From: UBA4615 sp044342535
GTDB taxonomy: Bacteria; Pseudomonadota; Gammaproteobacteria; Burkholderiales; Burkholderiaceae_E
Assembly: GCA_044342535.1 (NCBI GenBank)
Contig: JBIIPQ010000085.1
Span: 1-13,555, forward strand
Length of the DNA: 13,555 bases
Direction of reading: 5' to 3'
The notes below the pieces were generated by a model. It searched no databases. It was not told the DNA's origin and saw only the letters and a program-made list of their open reading frames with translations. The translations under genes were made by a program, and so were the position numbers. Shown one piece after another: positions 7,317-13,555 of this stretch (the first letter of the stretch is position 1; the number at the start of each line of letters is the position of its first letter).

Positions 7317-8066
7317 CTAGATCAGCCCCAACTGCTGCGCCTCGAACACGGCCTCTGCACGCGAACCGACCGCCAGCTTGCGGTAGATGCGCTTCATGTA
7401 GGTCTGCACCGTGTTGAGCGAGAGCTCCAGCACGGCGGCGACTTCGCCGAAGCTCAGCCCTTTTGCACAGAGGTTCAGCACCTGCAACTCCCGGGTCGAC
7501 AGCAGCGTGCCCGCGTCATCCGGGCCCCCTACGGGATTCGAGCCGACCGCTTCCGTCGCCGCTCCGAGCGCCACCGATCCGCCCGACGCGGCGATGCTCC
7601 GGAAGCGGCGCAGCACCCGCCGGGCGATCGCGGACGTGATCGGCGCACCGCCCGCCCTCACCTCGAGCACGGCCCGTGCCAGCTCGTCAGGCATGGCATC
7701 CTTGGCGATGTACCCGGCCGCGCCTGCGGCGAGACTGTCGACGACGCTTTCGTCGTCGGTGTGCATGGTGACGACGACCACGTCGCAGTCCGGCGCGGTC
7801 TGTGTCGCGTGGCGGATGAGGTCCACGCTTCGTCCATCCGGCAGCCCGAGGTCGAGTAACAGGACGTCCGGTCGCTCCAGGTCGAACATGCCCCGACCCA
7901 TTCTGAGGGTGGCTGCCGTTCCGACGAGCTCGAGTCGCGCGTCCGACGCCACCGAGTCGGCGATCAATCGCATCTGAAGCGGATCGTCCTCGACGATCAG
8001 CACGCGGATCCGAGCCGCGTCGGGCATGTTCCGGGGCGGCGCTCCGGGGTGGTGGGATTCGGACAT
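7317..8066 (-). CDS. NarL/LuxR-family response regulator
   Basis: This is a 249-residue regulator with an N-terminal receiver domain and a C-terminal LuxR-type helix-turn-helix. In the receiver, the acidic pair sits in RVLIVEDDP, the phosphoacceptor is the first Asp of LLLDLGLPDG (about residue 72 from the chosen start), the conserved Thr is in VVVTMHTDD and the Lys in GYIAKDAMPDEL. A linker of about 50 residues, rich in Gly, Ala and Ser, precedes the DNA-binding domain LSTRELQVLNLCAKGLSFGE with LNTVQTYMKRIYRKL as recognition region. It heads the operon and should be phosphorylated by the histidine kinase that follows after 13 bp. I chose the ATG at 8066, with GAGG about ten bases upstream; a GTG at 8087 and an ATG at 8027 are alternatives. 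The targets are unknown. The promoter regions of its own operon and of the divergent transglutaminase gene are the obvious candidates. Confidence 0.92.
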   Translation of the reverse strand: MSESHHPGAPPRNMPDAARIRVLIVEDDPLQMRLIADSVASDARLELVGTAATLRMGRGMFDLERPDVLLLDLGLPDGRSVDLIRHATQTAPDCDVVVVTMHTDDESVVDSLAAGAAGYIAKDAMPDELARAVLEVRAGGAPITSAIARRVLRRFRSIAASGGSVALGAATEAVGSNPVGGPDDAGTLLSTRELQVLNLCAKGLSFGEVAAVLELSLNTVQTYMKRIYRKLAVGSRAEAVFEAQQLGLI

Positions 8067-8386
8067 CGTTCGGGAACCTCGCGTCACCAGACGCGAATCG
8101 CATGCAGGTGCGTCAACCGAGAATTACACGCCCTGCTGTCACCAGCAACATGGTGCGGACTCGATCGACCGTTTCCGGAAGCGCCGGCGCAAACCCGATG
8201 GCGTCGGCGGGCAGACGAGGTGCTGGTACACACCCGGTCGAGACATCACACGGGTTCGGTGCAATGCATTCGGCCGACGCGGCGAGTGGGCCGGGTGACA
8301 CGTCCCGCGCGCTGGGGACAGCGCCGGATCGCTGCCAGACGGAGGATACACCCGGGGTGGATCCTGAACCCGACGCTGTTCCGTCG

Positions 8387-8434
8387 CGGCTGGAGTCGCG
8401 GACGACGATCGGAGCGGTGATGCTCACGGCCTGA
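8387..8434 (+). pseudogene. Stranded 3' remnant of a quinone oxidoreductase gene (right copy of direct repeat)
   Basis: In frame, this segment encodes RLESRTTIGAVMLTA and a TGA stop, matching the end of the SRPBCC-oxidoreductase fusion (RLESRTTIGAVVLTS, 4387-4434) at 13 of 15 residues. Of the seven base differences, four are synonymous third-position changes (CGA/CGG, ACC/ACG twice, GGT/GGA) and the rest give conservative Val/Met and Ser/Ala swaps. That pattern suggests a diverged homologous gene rather than a fresh copy. The sequence directly upstream in this frame has no oxidoreductase similarity, so the rest of the gene is gone. It may be the scar of a deletion, or the far edge of an inserted segment that carries the two-component operon. 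Confidence 0.7.
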
Positions 8435-8493
8435 CCGGCCGCAGTTGCCCGGGTCGTCAGACCTGTTGATTCCGGCCGCGGAGGCGGACCGTA

Positions 8494-8507
8494 TGCTCCC
8501 GGGAGCA
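8494..8507. promoter_or_regulatory. Perfect 14-bp palindrome, possible operator
   Basis: TGCTCCCGGGAGCA is a perfect 14-bp palindrome located 57 bp before the ATG of the DUF3857/transglutaminase gene, overlapping a possible -10 hexamer (TATGCT, 8492-8497). Its dyad symmetry would suit a dimeric regulator. In such GC-rich DNA a chance palindrome of this length is possible, and no second copy was noticed. Confidence 0.3.
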
Positions 8508-8564
8508 CGGCCGCCCCGGGCGCGATCCGCGCCGGGCCCGCCGCCCGGACGTACGGAGACGCAC

Positions 8565-10460
8565 ATGCCTCGTGGACCCCTTTTCGGCCGCTGGTCGCGC
8601 GCGGTGCTCGCAGTCCTGGCCGGGCTCCACGCCGCCTTGGCCGCTGCGCAGGGCACGGCCCACCAGCACCTGCGCTTCGACCGGATCGAGGCGACGATCC
8701 GGATCGCCCCGGATGCCCTCGCGACACGTACGCACCGTCTCGAAGCCACGGCCCTGACCCGCGAAGGCGCCACGGAGATCGGCCGCAGCCAGATCCGCTT
8801 CAACCGTGACGTCGAGACGATGACGCTGGTCGAGGCCCATACGCTCAAGGCCGACGGCACCCGGATCCCGGTCGGTCCGGACGGCATCACGGCGCAACTC
8901 GGGCTCGATCTGCCCGGTGCGCCCGGCATCTCGATCCCCGGGATCGAGACCCGCCAGGTGATCTTCCCGGACCTGGGCCCCGGGGACCGCAGCGTGCTCG
9001 CCTGGGAGGTCCGGCGTCACCGCCCCGAGCTGCCCGGATTCGCCCAGATGCAGGCGCTCCTGGTGCCCGGCCTGGAGGTCAGGGAAGCGCGCTATCGGAT
9101 CGAGGCGCCCTCGTCGCTCGGGCTGGCGGTGGACGTCGGCGGGATGCGGTGGACGCGCCGCAGCACCGACGGCACGGACGTCTGGGAGATCGAGGGCGCG
9201 AGCGACGGGAGGTCCACGCTGGAGCCGGCGGTCGCCGACGCCTGGCTGCAGATGCCGCGGGTGCTGGCTTCGACGTTCGGGGACACCGCCGCGCTCGCCG
9301 CGGCCTATGCGCTTGCCGTCGATGCGAAGGCCGCGCCCACCGACACCACCCGGACGCTCGCGCGGCGCATCGTCGGCGACCGCAGCACCGAAGAGGCGAA
9401 GGCCACTGCGGTCTACGACTGGATCCGCGCGAACCTGCGCTACGCGGCGGTCTGGAACGGCGTCGACGGCTGGGTCCCGCACGACGTCGACGCGATCCTG
9501 CGCAACCGCTACGGCGACTGCAAGGACCTGACGCTGCTGATGATCGCCTTGCTGCGCGCGGTCGACGTCGAGGCGGTGCCGGCGCTGCTCGACACCAATG
9601 CGATCTTCACGCCGCTGCCGGTCGGCATCGGGCCGAACCATGTGATCGTCTACCTGCCCGGCCTGCAGCGCTTTGCCGACCCGACCGCCGCCGACATTCC
9701 GTTCGGCGGTCTGCCGCAGGCGGTCCGCGACAAGTCGGTCGCGGTCGCGCTCGCCGACGGCGCACGCCTGCTGCGCACACCCGCCGCGACGGTCTCGGGC
9801 GAGCACGGCAACACGCTCACCGTGGCAACGCGCTGGAAGATCGGGCGAGACGGCGCTGCGAGCGCGACGATCGACCTGTCGGCGACCGGGGAGGCCGGGT
9901 CGATGGTGAAGGCGGCGCTGCTGCGCGCCCCCGCAGGCGGGGACGCCACCGCCCGCGCGATCCTGTCCTCCAGCAGGCTCGAGGGACGCGGCACCGTCGA
10001 CTGGCCGACGATGCGCGATCCGAGCCAGACCCAGCGGGTCAGACTCGAGTTCAGCGAGATCCGCGGGCTGCTCGCCGACCCGCAGGCGGGCAGCCTCCCG
10101 GCCCATCCGCTCGTGGCGCTGCCGGTGTACATCCTTCGCAACCTGGGCGACCAGTCGCTCGACACGCGCCGCTCGGCCATGGTGTGCCCGCCGCTGCGCA
10201 TCCGCGAGGCGTTCGAGGTCGAATTCGACTCGGCGTTTCAGCTGCGGCGAGTGCCGGAGCCGATCCGCGTGAGCCACGAGGATGGCATCCTGTTCGAGGC
10301 GACCTACACGCTCGCCGGCAATCGGCTCACCGGCTGGCGCGAGCTGACGCTCGACCACGGGCGCCACGTCTGCAGCCCTGAGCAGTACGCCGCGCGCCGG
10401 CCGGCGATGCAGCGGATCGCCCGCCACCTGCGCGCCTCGATGCTCGTCGAGCAGCCCTGA
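8565..10460 (+). CDS. Exported DUF3857 / transglutaminase-like protein
   Basis: This is a 631-residue protein with a Sec-type signal peptide: basic start, then AVLAVLAGLHAALAAA with likely cleavage after residue 28, so it acts in the periplasm. A DUF3857 domain follows at about 45-215 (RDVETMTLVEAHTLKADGTRI). A transglutaminase-like core lies at about 250-385 with an intact catalytic triad: Cys319 in RYGDCKDL, His359 in PNHVIVYL and Asp372 in FADPT. The C-terminal 240 residues are beta-rich and of unknown role. The family has the papain-like triad fold, but the bacterial substrates are not established; protein or peptide cross-linking or hydrolysis is possible. ATG 8565 is supported by GGAG at 8555-8558 and by the signal peptide starting there; the frame is open further upstream, to 8445, but that stretch looks non-coding. 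It is monocistronic, divergent from the two-component operon and convergent with the ABC genes (46 bp apart, with no clear terminator between). Confidence 0.92.
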   Translation: MPRGPLFGRWSRAVLAVLAGLHAALAAAQGTAHQHLRFDRIEATIRIAPDALATRTHRLEATALTREGATEIGRSQIRFNRDVETMTLVEAHTLKADGTRIPVGPDGITAQLGLDLPGAPGISIPGIETRQVIFPDLGPGDRSVLAWEVRRHRPELPGFAQMQALLVPGLEVREARYRIEAPSSLGLAVDVGGMRWTRRSTDGTDVWEIEGASDGRSTLEPAVADAWLQMPRVLASTFGDTAALAAAYALAVDAKAAPTDTTRTLARRIVGDRSTEEAKATAVYDWIRANLRYAAVWNGVDGWVPHDVDAILRNRYGDCKDLTLLMIALLRAVDVEAVPALLDTNAIFTPLPVGIGPNHVIVYLPGLQRFADPTAADIPFGGLPQAVRDKSVAVALADGARLLRTPAATVSGEHGNTLTVATRWKIGRDGAASATIDLSATGEAGSMVKAALLRAPAGGDATARAILSSSRLEGRGTVDWPTMRDPSQTQRVRLEFSEIRGLLADPQAGSLPAHPLVALPVYILRNLGDQSLDTRRSAMVCPPLRIREAFEVEFDSAFQLRRVPEPIRVSHEDGILFEATYTLAGNRLTGWRELTLDHGRHVCSPEQYAARRPAMQRIARHLRASMLVEQP

Positions 10461-10506
10461 GGACGCACCCGCAGGCCTCAGCCGCCGCGGCGCCATCTCC
10501 GAATCT

Positions 10507-11343
10507 TCAGGCCGCGAAGCGCTTCCGGGTCAGCACCGCCGCCAGCCAGAACCCGCCCAGCGCATACGCCAGCAGCACCGCCACCGGCCGCAGCGCGGCG
10601 TCGGGCGCGTCACCCAGCACCAGCGGCCGCGCCAGCTCGATCGCGGCCGACAGCGGCAGCCACGCGGACACCGCCTGCAGCCACCCCGGCAGCTGCGAGA
10701 CCGGGAAGAACACGCCCGAGACGAAGCTCATCGGGGTCAGCACCAGCGTGAAGTAGTACGAGAAGAAGTCGTAGCCGTGGGCCACCGCGTTCACGCACAG
10801 CGCGATGCCGGCGAAGGCCAGACCGGTGAGCAGCACCACCGGCAACAGCCCGATCAGCGTCACCTCGCGCGAGACGCCGAGCGCGACCGCAACGAGGATG
10901 ATCGACACGCCCGACAGGCAGGCCTTCATCGCCGACCAGATCCACTCGCCCGCGAGCACGTCGTCGAGCAGCAGCGGCGCGTTGAGCTGGGAGTCCCAGG
11001 TGCGCTGCACATGCATCCGCGAGAACGCCGAGTACAGCGACTCGAAGCTCGCCGCCATCATCGTGCTCATGCACACCGAGCCAGCCGCGAGGTAGGTGAT
11101 GTACGGCACGCCGTCGATCTCGCGCAGCAGCGCGCCCAGCCCGTAGCCGAACGCGACCAGCGTGATCAGCGGGTCGGCGATGTTGGCCAGCACGCTCGGC
11201 AGCGCGAGCTTGCGCCACACCAGCAGGTGGCGGCGGATGACCGGCACCATGCGCCACGTCAGCCGAGGCGGGGCGTAACGGCCCGGCGCGGGTCCGATGG
11301 CGCTGGATGCGGGCGCGTCGAGGTGGGTGGCGGGCGTGCTCAT
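10507..11343 (-). CDS. ABC-2 type exporter permease, NodJ-like
   Basis: This is a 278-residue integral inner-membrane protein with a hydrophilic N-terminus of about 45 residues and six predicted membrane helices, near 50-72, 80-100, 138-157, 162-186, 195-215 and 252-271. Family marks include the first loop WRKLALPSVLANIADPLITLVAFGYGLG and the FVSGVFFPVSQLPGWLQ segment before the last helix pair, typical of ABC-2 permeases of the NodJ group. It should pair as a dimer with the ATPase encoded immediately upstream. The rhizobial NodJ namesake exports lipochitooligosaccharides, but non-symbiotic betaproteobacterial homologues have unknown substrates, probably a glycan, lipid or small molecule. ATG 11343 starts only 4 bp after the ATPase stop, so translational coupling is expected; the frame is open upstream to 11430, but that part overlaps the ATPase gene. 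Confidence 0.9.
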   Translation of the reverse strand: MSTPATHLDAPASSAIGPAPGRYAPPRLTWRMVPVIRRHLLVWRKLALPSVLANIADPLITLVAFGYGLGALLREIDGVPYITYLAAGSVCMSTMMAASFESLYSAFSRMHVQRTWDSQLNAPLLLDDVLAGEWIWSAMKACLSGVSIILVAVALGVSREVTLIGLLPVVLLTGLAFAGIALCVNAVAHGYDFFSYYFTLVLTPMSFVSGVFFPVSQLPGWLQAVSAWLPLSAAIELARPLVLGDAPDAALRPVAVLLAYALGGFWLAAVLTRKRFAA

Positions 11344-11347
11344 CGCA

Positions 11348-12259
11348 TCAGTCTCGCAGGTCGCGTCCGGTGAGCTTGAGGAACACATCCTCGAGGTTCG
11401 CCGGACGGTGCAGTGTGCGCAGCTCGGCATGCGGCTGCAACGACGCCAGCAGCGGGCCGGGCTCGCGGCAGTAGGCGAAAGTGGTTTCGCCGACCGTCTC
11501 CAGCCGATCGCTCAGCGCGCCCGCGCTCGCGGCCCACGCGGCACGCCCCGGGCCGTACACTTCGATCACATGCGGCTCGATCTCGCGGCGGATCAGCTCG
11601 ACGGGCGAGGCCTCGGCGATCGGCCGGCCCGCATCGACGATCGCGAGCCGGTCGCACAGCCGCTCGGCCTCGTCCATGAAGTGGGTGGTCAGCACGATGG
11701 TCTTGCCGTCGGCGAGCAGACGCCGCAGCCGCTCCCAGATCAGGTGCCGCGCCTGCGGATCGAGCCCGGTGGTGGGCTCGTCGAGGAAGATCACCTGCGG
11801 GTCGTTGATCAGCGCGCGGGCAATGGTGAGGCGGCGCTTCATGCCGCCCGACAGGTCCTGGATCCGCGCGTCGCGCTTGGGGGCGAGCTGCGCGAAATCC
11901 AGCAGCGGGTCGATGCGTGCGCGCGTGGTCGCATCGTCCTGGCCGAAGTAACGGCCGAACACCAGCAGGTTCTCGGCGACGGTGAAGTCGGGGTCGAGCG
12001 GATCATTCTGCGGTACCACGCCCACCCGCGCACGCGCCTCGCGCGCACGCTCGGGCACCGGATGGCCGAGCAGCCTGATGTGCCCCGCGTCCGGGCGCAG
12101 CAGCCCCAGCACGAGCTTGAGCGTCGTGCTCTTGCCGGCGCCGTTCGGGCCGAGCAGCCCGAAGCACGTGCCCGGCTCGACCGCGAAGGACACGCCGTCG
12201 ACGGCCCGCTGGCCGCCGAACGCCTTCACCAGCCCGTCGACTTCGAGCACCGGTTGCAT
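11348..12259 (-). CDS. ABC exporter ATP-binding protein, NodI-like
   Basis: This is a 303-residue cytosolic ATPase of the NodI/DRA type (drug-resistance ABC-2 transporters). All catalytic motifs are intact: Walker A GPNGAGKST at 37-45, Q-loop VVPQND (Gln84), signature LSGGMKRRL at 136-144, Walker B VIFLDEP with Asp160 and Glu161, D-loop GLDPQ and switch His193 in LTTHFMDEAERLCD. The C-terminal 90 residues form the extension typical of this family (HRPANLEDVFLKLTGRDLRD). It powers export through the permease encoded 4 bp downstream. I chose the ATG at 12259 because GGGAGG (plus 12264-12269) lies four bases before it; the alternative ATG at 12271 overlaps that ribosome binding site and would add only four residues. 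The gene begins just beyond the rplQ terminator, so it should have its own promoter between 12260 and 12340, though no clear sigma-70 boxes are seen. Confidence 0.93.
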   Translation of the reverse strand: MQPVLEVDGLVKAFGGQRAVDGVSFAVEPGTCFGLLGPNGAGKSTTLKLVLGLLRPDAGHIRLLGHPVPERAREARARVGVVPQNDPLDPDFTVAENLLVFGRYFGQDDATTRARIDPLLDFAQLAPKRDARIQDLSGGMKRRLTIARALINDPQVIFLDEPTTGLDPQARHLIWERLRRLLADGKTIVLTTHFMDEAERLCDRLAIVDAGRPIAEASPVELIRREIEPHVIEVYGPGRAAWAASAGALSDRLETVGETTFAYCREPGPLLASLQPHAELRTLHRPANLEDVFLKLTGRDLRD

Positions 12260-12263
12260 GTCG

Positions 12264-12269
12264 CCTCCC
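12264..12269 (-). promoter_or_regulatory. Ribosome binding site deciding the NodI-like ATPase start
   Basis: On the minus strand GGGAGG sits four bases upstream of the ATG at 12259. Because it overlaps the other candidate ATG at 12271, it favours the shorter start. Confidence 0.55.
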
Positions 12270-12340
12270 ATGGGCCTGGCGTCGCGCCGTGCCGCGCCCG
12301 TCGCGTCGCCGGCGAGGCGGATGTGTCGGGACGGCTACCC

Positions 12341-12375
12341 CAAAATGCATCGCGGCGCCCTTGAGCGCCGCGATG
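12341..12375 (-). terminator. Rho-independent terminator after rpoA-rplQ
   Basis: On the minus strand, 28 bp after the rplQ stop, a perfect 11-bp stem (CATCGCGGCGC/GCGCCGCGATG, plus 12348-12358 and 12365-12375) with a 6-base loop is followed by CATTTTGGGG. The GC-rich stem and short T run fit an intrinsic terminator ending the ribosomal operon and insulating the ABC exporter genes. Confidence 0.82.
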
Positions 12376-12403
12376 TCCGTGCGAGAGAGAACCCCCGTCG
12401 GCC

Positions 12404-12805
12404 TCAGGCCGCCGCGGTCGCCTCGCCGGCCGGCGCCTCGACGACGTCCGGCCGATCCAGCAGCTCGACCAGCGCCATCGGCGCGTTGTCGCCGATGCGA
12501 AAGCCGAACTTCAGGATGCGCAGGTAGCCGCCGTTGCGCTTCGCGTAGCGCGGGCCGAGTTCGTTGAAGATCTTCACGACCATGTCGCGGTCGCGGATCC
12601 GGTCGAACGCCAGGCGGCGATTGGCCAGCGACGGCTTCTTGCCCAGCGTGATGATCGGTTCGACGACACGACGCAGCTCCTTGGCCTTCGGCAGCGTGGT
12701 CTTGATGACCTCGTGCTTGAGCAGGGAGACGGTCATGTTGCGCAGCATCGCTTCGCGGTGCGAGCTGGTGCGATTGAGTTTGCGGAGTCCGCTACGGTGA
12801 CGCAT
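12404..12805 (-). CDS. rplQ: 50S ribosomal protein L17
   Basis: This is a 133-residue bacterial L17, a large-subunit protein near the peptide exit side. Family marks are the start MRHRSGLRKLNRTSSHREAM, then LLKHEVIKTTLPKAKELRRV, VEPIITLGKK, LGPRYAKRNGGYLRILK and GDNAPMALVELLD. The C-terminus ends in an Ala/Glu-rich tail (EAPAGEATAAA), common in betaproteobacterial L17. The start ATG at 12805 has AAGGA (plus 12814-12818) eight bases upstream. It follows rpoA by 30 bp in the canonical rpoA-rplQ order and closes the operon at the terminator. Confidence 0.98.
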   Translation of the reverse strand: MRHRSGLRKLNRTSSHREAMLRNMTVSLLKHEVIKTTLPKAKELRRVVEPIITLGKKPSLANRRLAFDRIRDRDMVVKIFNELGPRYAKRNGGYLRILKFGFRIGDNAPMALVELLDRPDVVEAPAGEATAAA

Positions 12806-12835
12806 GGTTCGGTTCCTTCGTGTCCGGCCGGTCGC

Positions 12836-13555
12836 TTACGGGCGCTCGAGGCCTGCGGGCGGCCAGTTCTCCAGCCGCATGCCCAGGGTGAGTCCGCGCG
12901 AGGCCAGCACTTCCTTGATCTCGTTGAGCGACTTGCGACCCAGGTTCGGAGTCTTCAGCAGCTCGTTCTCGGTCCGCTGGATCAGGTCGCCGATGTAGTA
13001 GATGTTCTCGGCCTTCAGGCAGTTGGCCGAACGCACCGTCAGCTCCAGGTCGTCGACCGGGCGCAGCAGGATCGGGTCGATCTGCGGCGAGCGCAGACCG
13101 CCCGCGCCGATCGGCATCACGTTGCCGCCGGTGCCCAGCACGTCGATCGACGGCTCGGCGCCTTCCAGCGCGGCGAACACCGACAGCTGCTCGACCAGGA
13201 TGCGGGCCGCCTGGCGGACCGCTTCCTCGGGCGCGATCACGCCGTTGGTCTCGACGTCGATCAGCAGCTTGTCGAGGTCGGTGCGGTTCTCGACCCGGGC
13301 GCTCTCGACCGCGTACGACACGCGACGCACCGGCGAGAACGACGCGTCGAGCACGATGCGGCCGATGGTCTTGCTGTCGGACAGGTTGCGCATCGTCCCC
13401 GGCACGTAGCCGCGGCCCTTCTCGACCTTGATCTGCATGTCGAGCTTGCCGCCTTGCGTCAAGTTGCCAATGACATGGCCGGCATTGATCAGTTCGACGT
13501 CGTGCGGCAGTTCGATGTCCGAGGCCAGAACCGGTCCGGGCACTTCCTTGCGCAG
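12836..13555 (-). CDS. rpoA: DNA-directed RNA polymerase subunit alpha (5' part outside window)
   Basis: The frame is open to the edge of the window (LRKEVPGPVLASDIELPHDV onwards), so the gene begins beyond 13555; 239 C-terminal residues are seen of the usual 325-330, and about 90-100 N-terminal residues are missing. A GTG at 13543 is an internal valine, not the start. Visible are the later part of the N-terminal assembly domain (KVEKGRGYVPG, SPVRRVSYAVESARV, DLDKLLIDVETNGVI, LSVFAALE), a Gly-rich linker region, and the complete alpha-CTD (ELTVRSANCLKAENIYYIGD, LLKTPNLGRKSLNEIKEVLA). The CTD contacts UP-element DNA and activators. The sequence resembles Burkholderiales RpoA and is the best taxonomic anchor in the window. 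Confidence 0.98.
   Translation of the reverse strand: MRKEVPGPVLASDIELPHDVELINAGHVIGNLTQGGKLDMQIKVEKGRGYVPGTMRNLSDSKTIGRIVLDASFSPVRRVSYAVESARVENRTDLDKLLIDVETNGVIAPEEAVRQAARILVEQLSVFAALEGAEPSIDVLGTGGNVMPIGAGGLRSPQIDPILLRPVDDLELTVRSANCLKAENIYYIGDLIQRTENELLKTPNLGRKSLNEIKEVLASRGLTLGMRLENWPPAGLERP

Larger units (their letters stand above)
8067..8564. other. Non-coding divergent intergenic region
   Basis: About 500 bp separate the response regulator (leftward) from the DUF3857 gene (rightward). No reading frame here looks like a protein apart from the 15-codon oxidoreductase remnant at 8387-8434. The region presumably holds both promoters. On the minus strand a TGTAAT (plus 8123-8128) resembles a -10 box but has no convincing -35 partner. 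On the plus strand TATGCT at 8492-8497 is a possible -10; the nearest -35-like TTGATT is 20 bp away, which is too far to be convincing. A 14-bp perfect palindrome lies at 8494-8507, and a GC-rich 6-bp inverted repeat (GGCGCG/CGCGCC, 8519-8533) lies in the presumed leader. Bases 8140-8380 contain several scattered ACACCCGG/CCGGGTG-like words without clear order. Confidence 0.6.

Noticed and set aside
8102..8434. 110-codon plus-strand frame ending in the oxidoreductase remnant
   Set aside because: Only the final 15 codons resemble a protein; the rest has no similarity to an oxidoreductase and sits in a region that behaves as intergenic.
4387..8434. Interpretation of the repeat-flanked segment as an integrative element with attL and attR
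   Set aside because: No integrase, excisionase, relaxase or tRNA target is present, and the two repeat copies differ at seven positions, unlike typical identical att cores; kept only as one possible origin.
8457..10496. 679-codon minus-strand frame opposite the DUF3857 gene
   Set aside because: It is a shadow frame with no domain; the plus strand has a signal peptide, a ribosome binding site and an intact Cys-His-Asp triad.

Overview
The window is chromosomal DNA from a very GC-rich bacterium, almost certainly a betaproteobacterium of the order Burkholderiales. The best clue is the pair at the right end: the RNA polymerase alpha subunit and ribosomal protein L17, whose sequences read like Burkholderiales copies (for example the RpoA stretch NLTQGGKLDMQIKVEKGRGY). 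Genus cannot be fixed from sequence alone. No tRNA, rRNA, CRISPR array, transposase or integrase was seen.

Left block (1-4434, plus strand): four tightly spaced genes that look like one operon. They are the 3' part of a PEP-hydrolase-like TIM-barrel gene, a flotillin/YqiK-like membrane scaffold, a small SRPBCC (START-like lipid/ligand-binding) protein, and a fusion of a second SRPBCC domain to a zinc-free quinone-oxidoreductase-type MDR enzyme. The two SRPBCC domains are tandem paralogues.

Middle block (4577-8066, minus strand): a three-gene signalling operon, transcribed in the order NarL/LuxR-type response regulator, soluble GAF histidine kinase, 7TM-PAS membrane sensor. The membrane sensor has no kinase or other output domain, so sensing and phosphotransfer may be split between two proteins. 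This block is bracketed by two copies, exactly 4000 bp apart, of the last 15 codons of a quinone oxidoreductase gene. The left copy is the true end of the fusion gene and the right copy is a stranded remnant. This suggests a past insertion, duplication or deletion at this spot.

A roughly 500-bp non-coding stretch then separates the regulator from a divergent gene for an exported DUF3857/transglutaminase-like protein (8565-10460, plus). It holds the remnant and a perfect 14-bp palindrome.

Right block (10507-13555, minus strand): an ABC-2 exporter pair (NodI-like ATPase and NodJ-like permease, 4 bp apart), and upstream of it the end of the rpoA-rplQ ribosomal operon. A strong hairpin-T-run terminator separates the ribosomal operon from the exporter.

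The most novel candidates are the flotillin/SRPBCC/SRPBCC-oxidoreductase operon, which could be a membrane-associated unit handling a hydrophobic substrate, and the split 7TM-PAS sensor with its soluble kinase. Both functional readings are inference from gene content.
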